From Rhizomys pruinosus (taxonomy: Eukaryota > Chordata > Mammalia > Rodentia > Spalacidae): DNA of 64,000 nucleotides. This document shows, piece after piece, positions 36,670-48,226 of this stretch; positions within the stretch are counted from its first letter, which is position 1, and every line of letters starts with the position of its first letter. Position numbers and translations under genes: made by a program. The stretch is taken from the NCBI GenBank assembly GCA_009823505.1, contig VZQC01007129.1, forward strand, positions 1,194,800-1,258,799, in the 5' to 3' direction. The notes beneath the pieces were generated by a model, which was given only the letters and a program-made list of their open reading frames with translations, had not been told where the DNA came from and did not search any database.

Positions 36670-38325
36670 TTGAATTTTCAATTTTTGAGAGAACTTTGTA
36701 TAATCTATCAATCAATTTATCTATCTGTTAATCTACCTCTGTCAGCCAGCGTTCCTATGTCCCTCCTCTCTCACTCTCCCTCTTTCCCTCCTTTCCTCAC
36801 GCACAGCATTTACAATTTATCCTGGTACTATGGTGACAGCTTTACAAATATTAACTCATTTAATATTGTTAATAAAAATTCAGATTACATATCCTCCTAA
36901 AAAAGATCTAGATCTTCTACTCCATGTGGCAGCCTCACTGCTAAGTGGTTTCTGCAGCTCATCTGGCCACGTGGCAGTATAATAGCATATTTGTAGTGGG
37001 CAGGACAGCAGCATTGATCAATAACAGGGATATTGATCATAAACTGCTGATGTGATTTTTCCTATTTGTCTTATGCCAGTGAACTTGGGTGGCCCTGTAG
37101 GTATCTGAGCCTGAAACCTGGGCCAGGGACATCTCCGATATGCCCTTGGGAAGGGAGGATGCAGGGTGATGAGCTATTTTGAGAATGGGAACAGGGACAG
37201 TGTTGAAGTGGAGGTGATGCTCAAACTGAAATTTGAAGGATAACTAAGAGAAAAGGTAGCTTGGAAAGATAATTTTGCAGAGGTCTTGGCTGAAGGCTAG
37301 AATTGCCAAGCCCTTGACCAAGATGAAGGGGGGACGGGAAGGGGCCTGAGACGAGCCTCGGATGAAGGGGGGACAGGAAGGGGCCTGAGATGAGCCTCGG
37401 ATGAAGGGGGGTGGGAAGGGGCCTGAGATGACCTTAGAGCCATGAGTGAGCATGTGAAAAGAGCATCACTGAAAGTCCTGCTCAGGGGCTCACAGTCAAG
37501 TGGTCAGCAGTGGTAGGTGGCTCGTCTCAGGCCCCTTCCCGTCCCCCCTTCATCCGAGGCTCATCTCTGGCCCCTTCCCGTCCCCCCTTCATCCGAGGCT
37601 CATCTCAGGCCCCTTCCTGTCCCCCCTTCATCCGAGGCTCGTCTCAGGCCCCTTCCCGTCCCCCCTTCATCTTGGTCAAGGGACTTGGCAATTCTAGCTT
37701 CAGCCAAGACCTCTGCAAAATTATCTTTCCAAGCTACCTTCTTCTCTTAGTTATCCTTCAAATTTCAGTTTGAGCATCACCTCCACTTCAACACTGTCCC
37801 TGTTCCCATTCTCAAAATAGCTCATCACCCTGCATCCTCCCTTCCCAAGGGCATATCGGAGATGTCCCTGGCCCAGGTTTCAGGCTCAGATACCTACAGG
37901 GCCACCCAAGTTCACTGGCATAAGACAAATAGGAAAAATCACATCAGCAGTTTATGATCAATATCCCTGTTATTGATCAATGCTGCTGTCCTGCCCACTA
38001 CAAATATGCTATTATACTGCCACGTGGCCAGATGAGCTGCAGAAACCACTTAGCAGTGAGGCTGCCCACATGGAGTAGAAGATCAGATCTTTTTTAGGAG
38101 GATATGTAATCTGAATTTTTATTAACAATATTAAATGAGTTAATATTTGTAAAGGCTGTCCCTAGTACAGGTATAAATTGTAAATGCGTGCGTGAGGAAA
38201 GGAAGGGAAAAGAGGAGGAGTGAGAGAGGAGGGACCATAGGACGTCTGGCTTGACAGAGGTTGAGAGACAGAGAGATAATTGATTGATAGATTTATCATA
38301 AGTTCTGCTCAAAAATTGAAAATTT
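36670..38325. repeat. Inverted repeat 1 (palindrome), arms about 650-760 bp
   Basis: 36670-37435 is repeated as reverse complement at 37520-38325 around a unique spacer of about 84 bp (ACCTTAGAGCCATGAGTGAG ... GTAGGTGG, 37436-37519). Arms are nearly identical near the centre and diverge by indels toward 38325, where a single N (38326) follows. Confidence 0.9.
37318..37670. repeat. 39-bp minisatellite, in both orientations
   Basis: Unit GATGAAGGGGGGACGGGAAG plus GGGCCTGAGACGAGCCTCG (39 bp), about 3 units left of the spacer and about 4 reversed units right of it. Since 39 is 13 codons, it opens spurious frames with 13-residue repeats such as GSSQAPSRPPFIR. Confidence 0.95.
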
Positions 38326-38326
38326 N

Positions 38327-41300
38327 TGCGGACTTTCAGGAAAGCATGTCAGAAACAGAACGGAGTGAAAGGTTAGATGGCATTCAAAGAAAAAAGAGGA
38401 TTCTAGCGAGATTATTAATAAAGGTACCTTATACCCATTTAGGACCTACAAGCCCTGACATTAAAGGATTCAGATTCTAATGAAAAATTACCGCTATCTG
38501 AGGAGGAGGAATTAGAGGAGGCAGCAGCCCGGTACAAAAATGAACATTTTCCCCCGCCGGCGGCAAGAAGAAGGTTAAAACTAAAAGTAAACGGGCCTCA
38601 TAACTTCCCAGCTTCCCTGCCTTCCGCCCCGCCGCCTTATGCGCCTAAAAAAATGTTCTACTTCTTTTGCTCGCAAGAGGTGCGATCATGCCATGAGGCA
38701 AATGTTTTCCCTTTCCAGTCATAGAAAACGCTGATGGTGAGCGCAGTCATCAGCCCTGTAGAAACATAAGCACGTTAAAGAATGCGGAGTCAGTCCGCGC
38801 CTATGGAGTTAATGCTAATTTCACTGTTGTCTCAAGTAGAGCGATTAGCCAGCACTGCCATGACACCCACAGAGCTGGCAATATGTTGCTAAGGCTTCCC
38901 TCCTCACCATGGACAATATCTAAAATGGAAGGCGCTTTGGCATGATGTCCTGTCAGCAAAGCCCGCTCTAACGCTACACTGGAGGCGAGGAGCCCCCGAT
39001 TGACTTTCGATATGCTTACGGTCAGGGAGAACATGCTGCTTATCAGACCGGTTTCCCGCTTGCAGTCTATGGTCAAATATCAACTGCAGCCCTAAGAGCG
39101 TGGAGGGCGTTAACAAATAAAGGGGAAGTCTCAGACAATTTAACAAAGATAGTACAGGGCCCGAGTGAGCCCTTCTCTGATTTTGTTGCTAGGCTCCTAG
39201 AAGCTGCAGGGAAAATTTTTGGGGACCAAAAACAGACATTTAGTAAATCAATCCAACATTTGGTGCTTGATACAAAAGTGTTTTAATGGAGTTAAATAAA
39301 AAATGTCATATGTCTATTCTAGCTGTCTGTGTGTTAACTGTTCTCTCATTTCTTATTTTTGTCTGCTTTTTGCATGTGTGTTCCTGTGGTTGGTTTCTGT
39401 TAAAAGGGCCCTCAAAATCTTCATTAATTTCTCTTTTCTATTGGCTGACCATAAATTTTAAACCTTACTTTCGACATGCCTCTTAAAACTTTTTTCAAAG
39501 CCTAATTTGAAACCGGGTTCCTAAGTTCCTACAAAAACTTCTAAACTGGTTTTCTAAAGGTTTTATTTGTTATCTGTTAAGACTAAATAGAGCCGGGCGT
39601 GGTGGCGCACGCCTTTAATCCTAGCATTTGGGAGGCAGAGGCCGGCAGATCTTTGTGAGCTCCAGGCCAGCTGTTAATTCAAGCACTTATTGGAACCAGT
39701 AAAAAAAAAAAAAAAAAAATGTGGGCAAGATGAATGTGTGTCTGAGAGGCTGGGGGGATAGCGCCGCCGTAAAAGGCTGAGGCTGAGAACCATAAAAAAA
39801 AGTTCGATCCCCAGCACCCACAAGGACAAGGCATCGTTGAACGCGCACACTCACACCCTTAAAGCCTACATTACTAAAAAAAAAGGGGGATTGGAAAATG
39901 TACCCCTTGCACCAAAAACAATTATCTCAGTAACCCTATTTACTCTAAATTTTTTAAATTTGGACGACCAAGGCCGCTCCACAGATGAGCGTTCACAATT
40001 CCTGGCCAACAACACAAAAAGATTAGTAAAGTGGAAAGATGTAATATTGAAAAATAAAGGCCCGCGATCCTATTTTAATAAGATCCAGGGGAGCTATGTG
40101 TTTTTCCACAGGAAGAAGAGAATCCCATTTGGGTACCTGAACGCTGACATGAAAAGTGTTGGAGAAAAGGATAGAGGTGCCCCTCTCGTACTGTCACTCG
40201 TGATCCTGACGGAGATGATGGGGGCAAAAGGGGAACCGCGCTGGGGAATCTTATCAGCATTCCCGAGACCATGCCAGTTCACCATAATAGTAAATATTCC
40301 CCCACCTCTTCACTACTAATTCCTCCTAGAGTTACCTTATCTGCCAATGGATAAAGAGATTTATATTACTGAGAATAGAAGCCTTCTGCTCAGTGGCAGT
40401 CTATGTTTTTTTCATTCCAGCATTCCTTAATCTATCAAAACATAGCATTAGCCAATCAAAATGTATTGTCCTAGGCATGCAAACGGCAGTCTGGACCATG
40501 TCCCCAGACCTATCTGACAATCCCTCCTCCTATTATGTAGGTATGTCCATGATTAATGGGTGGTGGCCTTTTAAACATGTTGGCAGTAAACCACCTACCC
40601 AACCAAGGTATTCTCCACACTGCATGGGCGCCAGGCCTGAAGGCCTGTGGCCATGGACCGGATGTCAATCACAGACTAGTGAATGGGCAAATAAAAATTT
40701 ATCCTTTACCTTCTCCCCAGGCATCTCCCAAGAACTTGGAGACGGTAATGCCTCCATTCTCTCCCTGACCTCGAACTCCTCCAAAATGTACAAACAGCCC
40801 AATCACTCAACAATTTATCCTCCTCTGTAGCACAAGCCCGGATTTACAAACCCAGGCTAATGCCAGCTAAAGGGCGGACTTATGGTAGTAAACCAAAGGT
40901 ATAACCTAGTCCAAGAACAATAGATGTATTGTGTGCAGCTGGCCCAGCTTGGCTGTGAGTGGAATATTCTGGCCTATGGTGACCAACATCCAATATCAAA
41001 ACTTCACAAGGGCAACAAATTTGTCTAACAATTGTCCAGTATCTTTTATGGTATTGGACAGGAGAATTTGACAGCTTGATGACCAATTCGTATGGCTATT
41101 GTCACCGTTAACTCGACTAGAGTGGACGCCTCCCTTGCTGAAGGACTGCCTTCCTGGATTTACTGCTGCCGCCTAACACTTCAAACAATGGGCAGGGGTG
41201 GCAGGGTTTGGCCTATTTCTATGTGGAGGGATTATAATTATGCTCTGGATTATGTGTAGGCTCCGTGCCCAACATCAGCGCGATAAAGTAGTCATTGCAC

Positions 41301-41570
41301 TCGGCCTTGCGGCTTTGGAAGCAGGCTCCTCCCCAAATTGGCTTAGTATGCTGGAGAAGTAGTCAAGGACGGGTAAGACCTGCTGCAAGTATTACCAACT
41401 AAGACAGGGAACAGACCAAAAGCTGTCTGTCCCACCCCATGACGGGTAAGGAACACCTCTCAGGGGCACCTAAGACAGAATTCTCCCAGCCAATTTTCTA
41501 GAGTCTTGACAGGTCATGTGCAGGATGCGCCCATGAAGGACTTGCTCTAGTTAAAAACGAAAGGGGGAAC
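38327..41570 (+). pseudogene. IAP-family provirus internal region, left (noisy) inverted copy
   Basis: Reverse-complement counterpart of 45214-49187. Partial gag at 38327-39285 (frameshifted), a fused B1 at about 39590-39705, the integrase tail (39837-40319 frame, [17 protein letters not shown]), env surface part (40393-40830 frame, CIVLGMQTAVWTMSPD) and a frameshifted transmembrane part to about 41360. The 5' LTR and gag start are missing at the N (38326). It lacks about 700 bp present in the other arm. Indel density is high throughout, so the frames as written are unreliable. Confidence 0.85.
39590..39705 (+). mobile_element. B1 SINE, fused from two copies
   Basis: Begins like the B1 at 47832-47942 (AGCCGGGCGTGGTGGCGCAC) and ends like the one at 47100-47212 (CAGCTGTTAATTCAAGC ... 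TTGGAACCAGT). The intervening DNA is missing, as expected of recombination or collapse between the two B1s. Confidence 0.75.
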
Positions 41571-41968
41571 TCGTTGGCAGCCTACCCACACAATGTTGTG
41601 CTGTCAGCCAAGGTGGCGCTGACCTTCCTGGTGCTCTTTTACGAATCAACACAAGTACCGTTTCCCGCGTTGCCTTGAACCTTGTAAACTGACGCTCCGG
41701 CCCGAGTCTCTGGGACCAGCGCTTGCCGGCCCTCTCCATGATAAGGACACTTCCTTCCGGACATCGGACTAGGCCTGCTCCCCTTCTCCCCCCCCCTCCC
41801 TTCCCACAATCCAGAGCATACCCAAATCCTCTGGACTACTATATAAACGGTGCTTCTGACCCATTTCGGGGTCCTTCTCACAAAAGAACCTGTACACAAT
41901 AAAGTTTACTCAAAAATCCTGTTGTCCGCGTGAAGGTATTGACGGACAGGACACAAGCTCGCGGGACA
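41571..41968 (+). mobile_element. IAP LTR, left copy
   Basis: Begins TCGTTGGCAGCCTACCC after an AAACGAAAGGGGGAAC polypurine tract and ends GCGGGACA. Carries TATATAAACGG near 41841 and AATAAAG near 41900. About 50 bp longer than, and clearly diverged or error-laden against, the 347-bp LTRs of the right copy. Confidence 0.8.
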
Positions 41969-42024
41969 GGCTGATTATATGAAAGGTTATGATTCACGTG
42001 GTGAGGATGAGGTGTGTATTAAAA

Positions 42025-42118
42025 ATTATACAATTTTTTTTTTTTTCTTTTCTTCTTCTTCTTTTTTTTTTTCCCCCCTCCCTTCCTTTTCTCCTTTTTT
42101 TTCTTCCCTTCCCCCCCT
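42025..42118. repeat. T/C-rich low-complexity tract
   Basis: T- and C-runs (TTTTCTTCTTCTTC, CCCCCCTCCC), absent from the matching place in the other arm (about 44790-44800), so probably basecalling or assembly noise. Confidence 0.6.
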
Positions 42119-43318
42119 GGATTACAAAGCTCTGCTTAGGAGTTTTCTTTCTTGTGGTGACGTGAGCAGACTGAATTGCAATCTTTTACAAGATTAGCCA
42201 TATGCAGTGAGACCCCCACTAGTGATGCTGGGCAGCAGCAATAAGCTGCAACTCCCAGTCAGCTACAGAAGCATCACGACGACAGCCAGCACTCTGAAGC
42301 GTGGTGGTTTTCTGGGTAAGAGTGTTATTCAGTTGGATGGTGTCAGTAAACTAGGCCTCTGGTACTTTCCAATTCTGAGGAGTAAGTAATCAGGAAATAA
42401 CCGCATTGTAAGTCAAGTAGTATCCGCACCCACGAGTGAATTTTGAGCACTGTGAAGGTCCACTCCAAAGAAGGGTGGCTCATTTCCACACTCCAATAGG
42501 GAGCCCTACTCCCCGAGTCTCCCCAGCCCACCTGTGCTTTTTCTACCATGACCTGTAGCTTCTCCTTATCCCCTAGAAGTTGAAGAAACTATTTCTAGGG
42601 ACAGTAAAGAAAATATAGAGAAAAGAAATCCTCAACATCTCCTTGGACTTAGCCTGAGCTTTCTGTGAGCTCAGCCAAGTGCTGCCTTCCCCCCAGATCC
42701 CCTAGAGGAAGCTGTACCTACTAAGACACACAGCCAAGACAGGCTGTGTCAGCAAATGGTGGCCACTTCAGTGCTGTGTAACAAACATTCTCAAACCCTC
42801 AGCATATGTCTGTAAACACTGAGTCAGCTCCTGAATCTATAGACGACTAACTGAGGATAGATGGGCTTTGCCTCTCAACCTCTTCTGGGACAGACAGAGC
42901 CATCCAGGCATGTTTCCTTGTAGAAATGGCAGGGCCACAAAAGAACAAGCCCAACAGCAATGAGTATTTCAAGGTTCTGGGCAAGCAAACCACTAGTCAA
43001 AGCAAGGCCATGGCCAGCCCACAGATGAGCAAGGAAATCCATTCCTCCTGTGGAACCTAGCCACCTGAGGTAGAAGCTAGCACCAACTGAAATCCAGACT
43101 CCAGAGCTCTGCTGAAGCAGGGACCTAGCAATGGAGGAGACCTGGACACCAACGTGACTGGAATTCCCAGGGGGCTCTAGGCCTCCCGGTTTCCCTATAT
43201 TAACAGTCACATCTGGTCCTCTACAGACCTGGTTCATTCTCAGCCCTGATCTCTAAGCAAGATCTCTAAGGTTCAATGTTGGGCTTGACACTATCTCCCT
43301 GTCCCTCAGTGGCCTCCT

Positions 43319-43507
43319 CGGATGAAGGGGGGACAGGAAGGGGCCTGAGATGAGCCTTGGATGAAGGGGGGACGGGAAGGGGCCAGAGATGAGCCTCGGA
43401 TGAAGGGGGCACGGGAAGGGGCCTGAGACGAGCCTCGGATGAAGGGGGGACGGGAAGGGGCCTGAGATGAGCCTCGGATGAAGGGGGATGGGAAGGGGCC
43501 TGAGATG
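43319..43507. repeat. 39-bp minisatellite, second site
   Basis: About 5 units of the same 39-bp repeat as at 37318-37670, followed directly by the ACCTTAGAGCCATGAGTGAG spacer (43508-43596). Confidence 0.95.
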
Positions 43508-44866
43508 ACCTTAGAGCCATGAGTGAGCATGTGAAAAGAGCATCACTGAAAGTCCTGCTCAGGGGCTCACAGTCAAGTGGTCAGCAGTGGTAGGTGGAGG
43601 CCACTGAGGGACAGGGAGATAGTGTCAAGCCCAACATTGAACCTTAGAGATCTTGCTTAGAGATCAGGGCTGAGAATGAACCAGGTCTGTAGAGGACCAG
43701 ATGTGACTGTTAATATAGGGAAACCGGGAGGCCTAGAGCCCCCTGGGAATTCCAGTCACGTTGGTGTCCAGGTCTCCTCCATTGCTAGGTCCCTGCTTCA
43801 GCAGAGCTCTGGAGTCTGGATTTCAGTTGGTGCTAGCTTCTACCTCAGGTGGCTAGGTTCCACAGGAGGAATGGATTTCCTTGCTCATCTGTGGGCTGGC
43901 CATGGCCTTGCTTTGACTAGTGGTTTGCTTGCCCAGAACCTTGAAATACTCATATGCTGTTGGGCTTGTTCTTTTGTGGCCCTGCCATTTCTACAAGGAA
44001 ACATGCCTGGATGGCTCTGTCTGTCCCAGAAGAGGTTGAGAGGCAAAGCCCATCTATCCTCAGTTAGTCGTCTATAGATTCAGGAGCTGACTCAGTGTTT
44101 ACAGACATATGCTGAGGGTTTGAGAATGTTTGTTACACAGCACTGAAGTGGCCACCATTTGCTGACACAGCCTGTCTTGGCTGTGTGTCTTAGTAGGTAC
44201 AGCTTCCTCTAGGGGATCTGGGGGGAAGGCAGCACTTGGCTGAGCTCACAGAAAGCTCAGGCTAAGTCCAAGGAGATGTTGAGGATTTCTTTTCTCTATA
44301 TTTTCTTTACTGTCCTAGAAATAGTTTCTTCAACTTCTAGGGGATAAGGAGAAGCTACAGGTCATGGTAGAAAAAGCACAGGTGGGCTGGGGAGACTCGG
44401 GGAGTAGGGCTCCCTATTGGAGTGTGGAAATGAGCCACCCTTCTTTGGAGTGGACCTTCACAGTGCTCAAAATTCACTCGTGGGTGCGGATACTACTTGA
44501 CTTACAATGCGGTTATTTCCTGATTACTTACTCCTCAGAATTGGAAAGTACCAGAGGCCTAGTTTACTGACACCATCCAACTGAATAACACTCTTACCCA
44601 GAAAACCACCACGCTTCAGAGTGCTGGCTGTCGTCGTGATGCTTCTGTAGCTGACTGGGAGTTGCAGCTTATTGCTGCTGCCCAGCATCACTAGTGGGGG
44701 TCTCACTGCATATGGCTAATCTTGTAAAAGATTGCAATTCAGTCTGCTCACGTCACCACAAAGAAAAACTCCTAAGCAGAGCTTTTGTAATCCAGGGGCT
44801 GTCTGTATATTTGTGGTAAGTACACACCTCATCCTCAACAAGGAATCACTGTCAGATAATCAGCCC

Positions 44867-45213
44867 TGTCCCGCGCGCTGTGTTCCTGCCGGCAAGAACT
44901 TCACGCGGACAACAGGATTCTTCTGTGGTAATATTTATTGTGCGCAGCTCTTTTGTGAGAAGGACCCCGAAATGGGGCAGAAGCACCGTTTATATAGCAG
45001 TCCAGAGGGTTCGGGTATGCTCTGGATTGGTGCACCGTCCGATGCCTCATTAGCATGCCCAAGGCGCGGGCCCAGAGAACGCGGGCCCGGGAGCGCAGTT
45101 TGCCCAATGCAAAGGCAACGGCGGGAAACGGCTTGTAGTTGTTCTAGCAACTCAGGAAGTCAGCGCCACCTTAGGGCGTGGTACAGCACACATTGTGTGG
45201 TAGGCTGCCAACA
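44867..45213 (-). mobile_element. IAP-family 3' LTR
   Basis: 347 bp, minus strand TGTTGGCAGCCTACC ... GCGCGGGACA. Contains TATATAAACGG (promoter) and an AATAAATATT signal on the minus strand. Flanked outside by CAGCCC (44861-44866), matching the other end at 49754-49759. Differs from the 5' LTR at 8 of 347 positions by my count. Confidence 0.93.
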
Positions 45214-45233
45214 GTTCCCCCTTTCTGTTTTAA
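45214..45233 (-). promoter_or_regulatory. Polypurine tract
   Basis: Minus strand AAAACAGAAAGGGGGAAC directly before the LTR, the plus-strand DNA priming site. Confidence 0.85.
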
Positions 45234-45424
45234 TAGAGCAAGGTCTCTGGGCCGCAGCTGCGACATGACCTGTCAGAGACTCTATTAAAATTGGCTGGGA
45301 GAATGCCTGTCTTAGGTTGCCTCTGCAGAGGTATTCCTTACCCGTCATGGGGTGGACAGACAGCTTTTGGTCTGTTCCCTGTCTTAGGTTGGTAATACTT
45401 GCAGCAGGTCTTACCCGTCATTGA

Positions 45425-45913
45425 CTACTTCTCCAGCATACTAAGCCAAATGTTTGGGGAGGAGCCTGCTTCCAAAGCCGCAAGGGCCTGTGCAATGACT
45501 ACTTTATCGCGCTGATGTTGGGCACGGAGCCTACACATAATCCAGAGCATAATTATAATCCCTCCACATAGAAATAGGCCAAACCCTGCCACCCCTGCCC
45601 ATTGTTTGAAGTGTGAGACGGCAGCAGTAATCCAGGAGGCCAGTCCTTCAGCAAGGGAGGCATCCACTCTAGTCGAATTTACGGTGACAATCGCCATGCG
45701 GAGTTGATTCATCAAGCTGTCAAATTCTCCAGTCCAATTTCCTAAAAGATAACTGGACAATTGTTTAGACAAATTTGCTGCTTTTGTGAAATTATAATAT
45801 TGGATGCTGGTTACACACAGGCCAGGGTATTTCCACTCGTAGCCAAGCTGGGCCAGCTGCCACAATACATCTATTTGTTCTTGGACTAGGTTTATCCTTT
45901 GGTTTACTACCAT
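45425..45913 (-). pseudogene. env: Env transmembrane subunit part
   Basis: 162-codon frame with a membrane-spanning stretch at about residues 105-128 (VAGFGLFLCGGIIIML), preceded by an ectodomain with N-glycosylation sites (NFT, NLS, NWT, NST), then a basic cytoplasmic tail. Env normally mediates entry. This copy is broken: the upstream surface part lies in other frames. It shows that this IAP is of the env-bearing (IAPE-like) kind. Confidence 0.8.
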
Positions 45914-46623
45914 AAGTCCGCCCTTTAGCTGGGCATTAGCCTGGGTTTGTAAATCCAGGGCTTGTGCTACAGAGGAGGATAAATTGTTGAGTGATTGGGC
46001 TGTTTGTACATTTTGGAGGAGTTCGAGGTCAGGGAGAGAATGGAGGCATTATCATCTCCAAGTTACTGGGAGATTCCAGGGGAAAAGGCAAAGGATAAGT
46101 TCTTATTTGTCCATTTGTTAGTTTGTGACTGGCATCCTGTCCACGGCCACAGGCCTTCCGGCCTGGCGCCCATGCAATGTGGAGAATACCTTGGTTGGGT
46201 AGGTGGTCTGTTGCCAATATGTTTGAATGGCCACTACCCATTAATCATGGACATACCAACATAATAGGAAGAGGGATTATCAGATAGGTCTGGGGTAATT
46301 GTCCAGACTGCAGTTTGTTTGCCTAGGATAATACATTCTGATTGACTAATGTTATATTTTGAGAGATTAAGGAATGCTGGAATGAAAAAACATAGACTGC
46401 CACTGAGCAGAAGGCTTCTATTCTCAGTAATACTAGCAATCTCTTTATCCATTGGCAGATAAGGTAACTCTAGGGAGGAATTAGTAGTGAAGAGGTGGGG
46501 GAATACTTTACTATTATGGTGAACTGGCATCGGTCTCGGGAATGCTGATAAGATTCCCCAGCGCGGTTCCCCTTTTGCCCCCATCATCTCCGTCAGGATC
46601 ACGAGTGACAGTAGCAGGGGCAC
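45914..46623 (-). pseudogene. env: Env signal peptide and surface-subunit part, broken
   Basis: The 46234-46623 frame (129 codons) starts with a hydrophobic stretch ([12 protein letters not shown]) and continues with CIILGKQTAVWTITPDLSD before a stop. A separate frame continues at 46029-46241. Start to TM is about 1.2 kb in all, short for a retroviral env, so the surface part is probably deleted as well as frameshifted. It overlaps the integrase tail frame at its start, as in many betaretroviruses. Confidence 0.75.
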
Positions 46624-46969
46624 CTCTATCCTTTTCCTCCAACACTTTTCGTGTCAGCCGTTCAGGTACCCAAATTGGATTCTCTTCTTCCTGTGGAAAA
46701 ACACAAATAGCTCCCCTGGATCTTATTAAAATAGGATCCGGGCCTTTCCATTTTTCAGATATTACATCTTTCCACTTTACTAATTCTTTTTGTGTTGTTG
46801 GCCAGGAATTGTGACGCTCAGCTGTGGAGCGGCCTTGGTCGTCCAAATTTAAAAAATTTAGAGTAAATAGGGTTACTGAGATAATTGTTTTTGGTGCAAG
46901 GGGTACATTTTCCAATCCCCCTTTTTGTTTAGTAATGTAGGCTTTAAGGGTGTGATGTGCGCGTTCCAC
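46514..46969 (-). pseudogene. pol: Integrase C-terminal fragment
   Basis: 151-codon frame: [19 protein letters not shown] (end of the catalytic core, residues 2-20) and a C-terminal DNA-binding domain with [19 protein letters not shown] and [11 protein letters not shown]. The rest of pol (protease, RT, RNase H and the integrase zinc finger and first two catalytic Asp) is absent; SINE sequence and unassigned DNA lie where it should be. Confidence 0.85.
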
Positions 46970-46984
46970 GATGCCTTGTCCTTG

Positions 46985-47212
46985 TGGGTGCTGGGGATCG
47001 AACTTCTTTTTTTGTGGTTCTCAGCCTCAGCCTTTAACGGCTGCACTATCCCCACAGCCCCTCAGACACACATTCATCTTGCCCATTTTTTTTTTTTTAC
47101 TGGTTCCAATATGCTTGAATTATCAGCTGGCCTGGAGCTCACAAAGGATTGCCTGCCTCTGCCTCCCCAGTACTGGGATTAAAGGTGTGTGCCGCCACAC
47201 CTGGTCCCAAGG
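46985..47212 (-). mobile_element. SINE cluster: short B2-like piece and truncated B1
   Basis: GTGGGTGCTGGGGATCGAAC ... ACTATCCCCACAGCCCC is a tRNA-type SINE piece at 46985-47062. TCAGCTGGCCTGGAGCTCAC ... GCCGCCACACCTGG is a 5'-preserved, 3'-rearranged B1 at 47100-47212 with a T-run in front. Confidence 0.75.
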
Positions 47213-47831
47213 GTCAACAAAACTGCCCCACCCAAAACAAAAGCTAGATAATTTCAAAGCAAGCAAGTTACTCTTGTTGAAAGCAAACACAAACCAAAAT
47301 GGGATCTTTAAACAGTCAGCTCTGAGGCTGATTTCCACAAACAACTATCACCTGTTGTGAGAAACTCAGAAACAATTTAGATGTTGCATCTTTGTTTTAG
47401 ATGTTGAAAGAGTGTAACCAGTGTAGATTTATTATTTTAAATTTTTTGATATCCATATATCCATAACTTTTGTTGAAATCGAACCATGTTTTGGCTGTTT
47501 AATAATTAACAATAATCTATCATTAAACTGAATAGTATGCATACTATAAACCCAATTAAAAATTGTTAACACTAAGGGGTATAAAGCAAACATTTTTTAT
47601 GAACCGTATAGTTAGCTAAATAGATTTAAACCTGTAGGACTATAATGAATTGAAAGCAGGAACTCCCATTCACTCACACATACACACAGCTGGAAGATGG
47701 GCCTAAAGAAACATAAAACAGTTTTATTTAAAGAATTTCTTATTTAAATTAAACCAAAATTAGGGTGGAGGTCCACAGTCTGTCTCCAGAGGATTGGAAT
47801 CAAAGCTGCACTTTTAAAACACAACATTGCC
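47213..47831. other. Unassigned AT-rich insert
   Basis: Present between two B1s in the right arm, absent in the left arm. No coding frame. I cannot assign it to a retroviral or host family. Confidence 0.5.
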
Positions 47832-47942
47832 TCGGGCTGTCCTGGAGCTCGCTCTGTAGACCAGTTTGACTTTTACAAAGATCAGCCTGCCTTTGCCTCC
47901 CAAGGGCTAGGATTAAAGGCGTGCACCACCACGCCCAGCCCT
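47832..47942 (-). mobile_element. B1 SINE
   Basis: GGGCTGTCCTGGAGCTCGC, CTCCCAAGGGCTAGGATTAA, CACCACGCCCAGCC in reverse. Sits between remnant gag-side sequence and the AT-rich insert. Confidence 0.9.
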
Positions 47943-48226
47943 ATTTAGTCTTAACAGATAACAAATAAAACCTTTAGAAAACCAGTTTAGAAGTTTTTGT
48001 AGGAACTTAGGAACCCGGGTTCAAATTAGGCCTTTGAAAAAGTTTAAGAGGCATGTCGAAAGTAAGTTTAATTTATGTGTACAATATAGAATGAAAGAAT
48101 TTTGAAGTGGCCACTTTTAACAGAAACCAACACAAAGGAACACACATGGCAAAAATCAGACATATGAGAGAACAGTTAACACACAGACAGCTAGCATAGA
48201 CATATGACATTTTTTAGTTAACTCCA

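Noticed and set aside
42875..43237. 120-codon frame also found at 43676-44077 as a duplicated gene
   Set aside because: It is the two arms of the inverted repeat, the same DNA read twice; no domain recognised.
43266..43530. Proline-rich coding frames on the minus strand, and similar frames at 37500-37773
   Set aside because: They are translations of a 39-bp tandem repeat (13 codons), open in several frames at once.
44901..45150. Small frames in the IAP LTR
   Set aside because: They recur in both LTRs and overlap promoter and polyadenylation signals; they are not known IAP genes.
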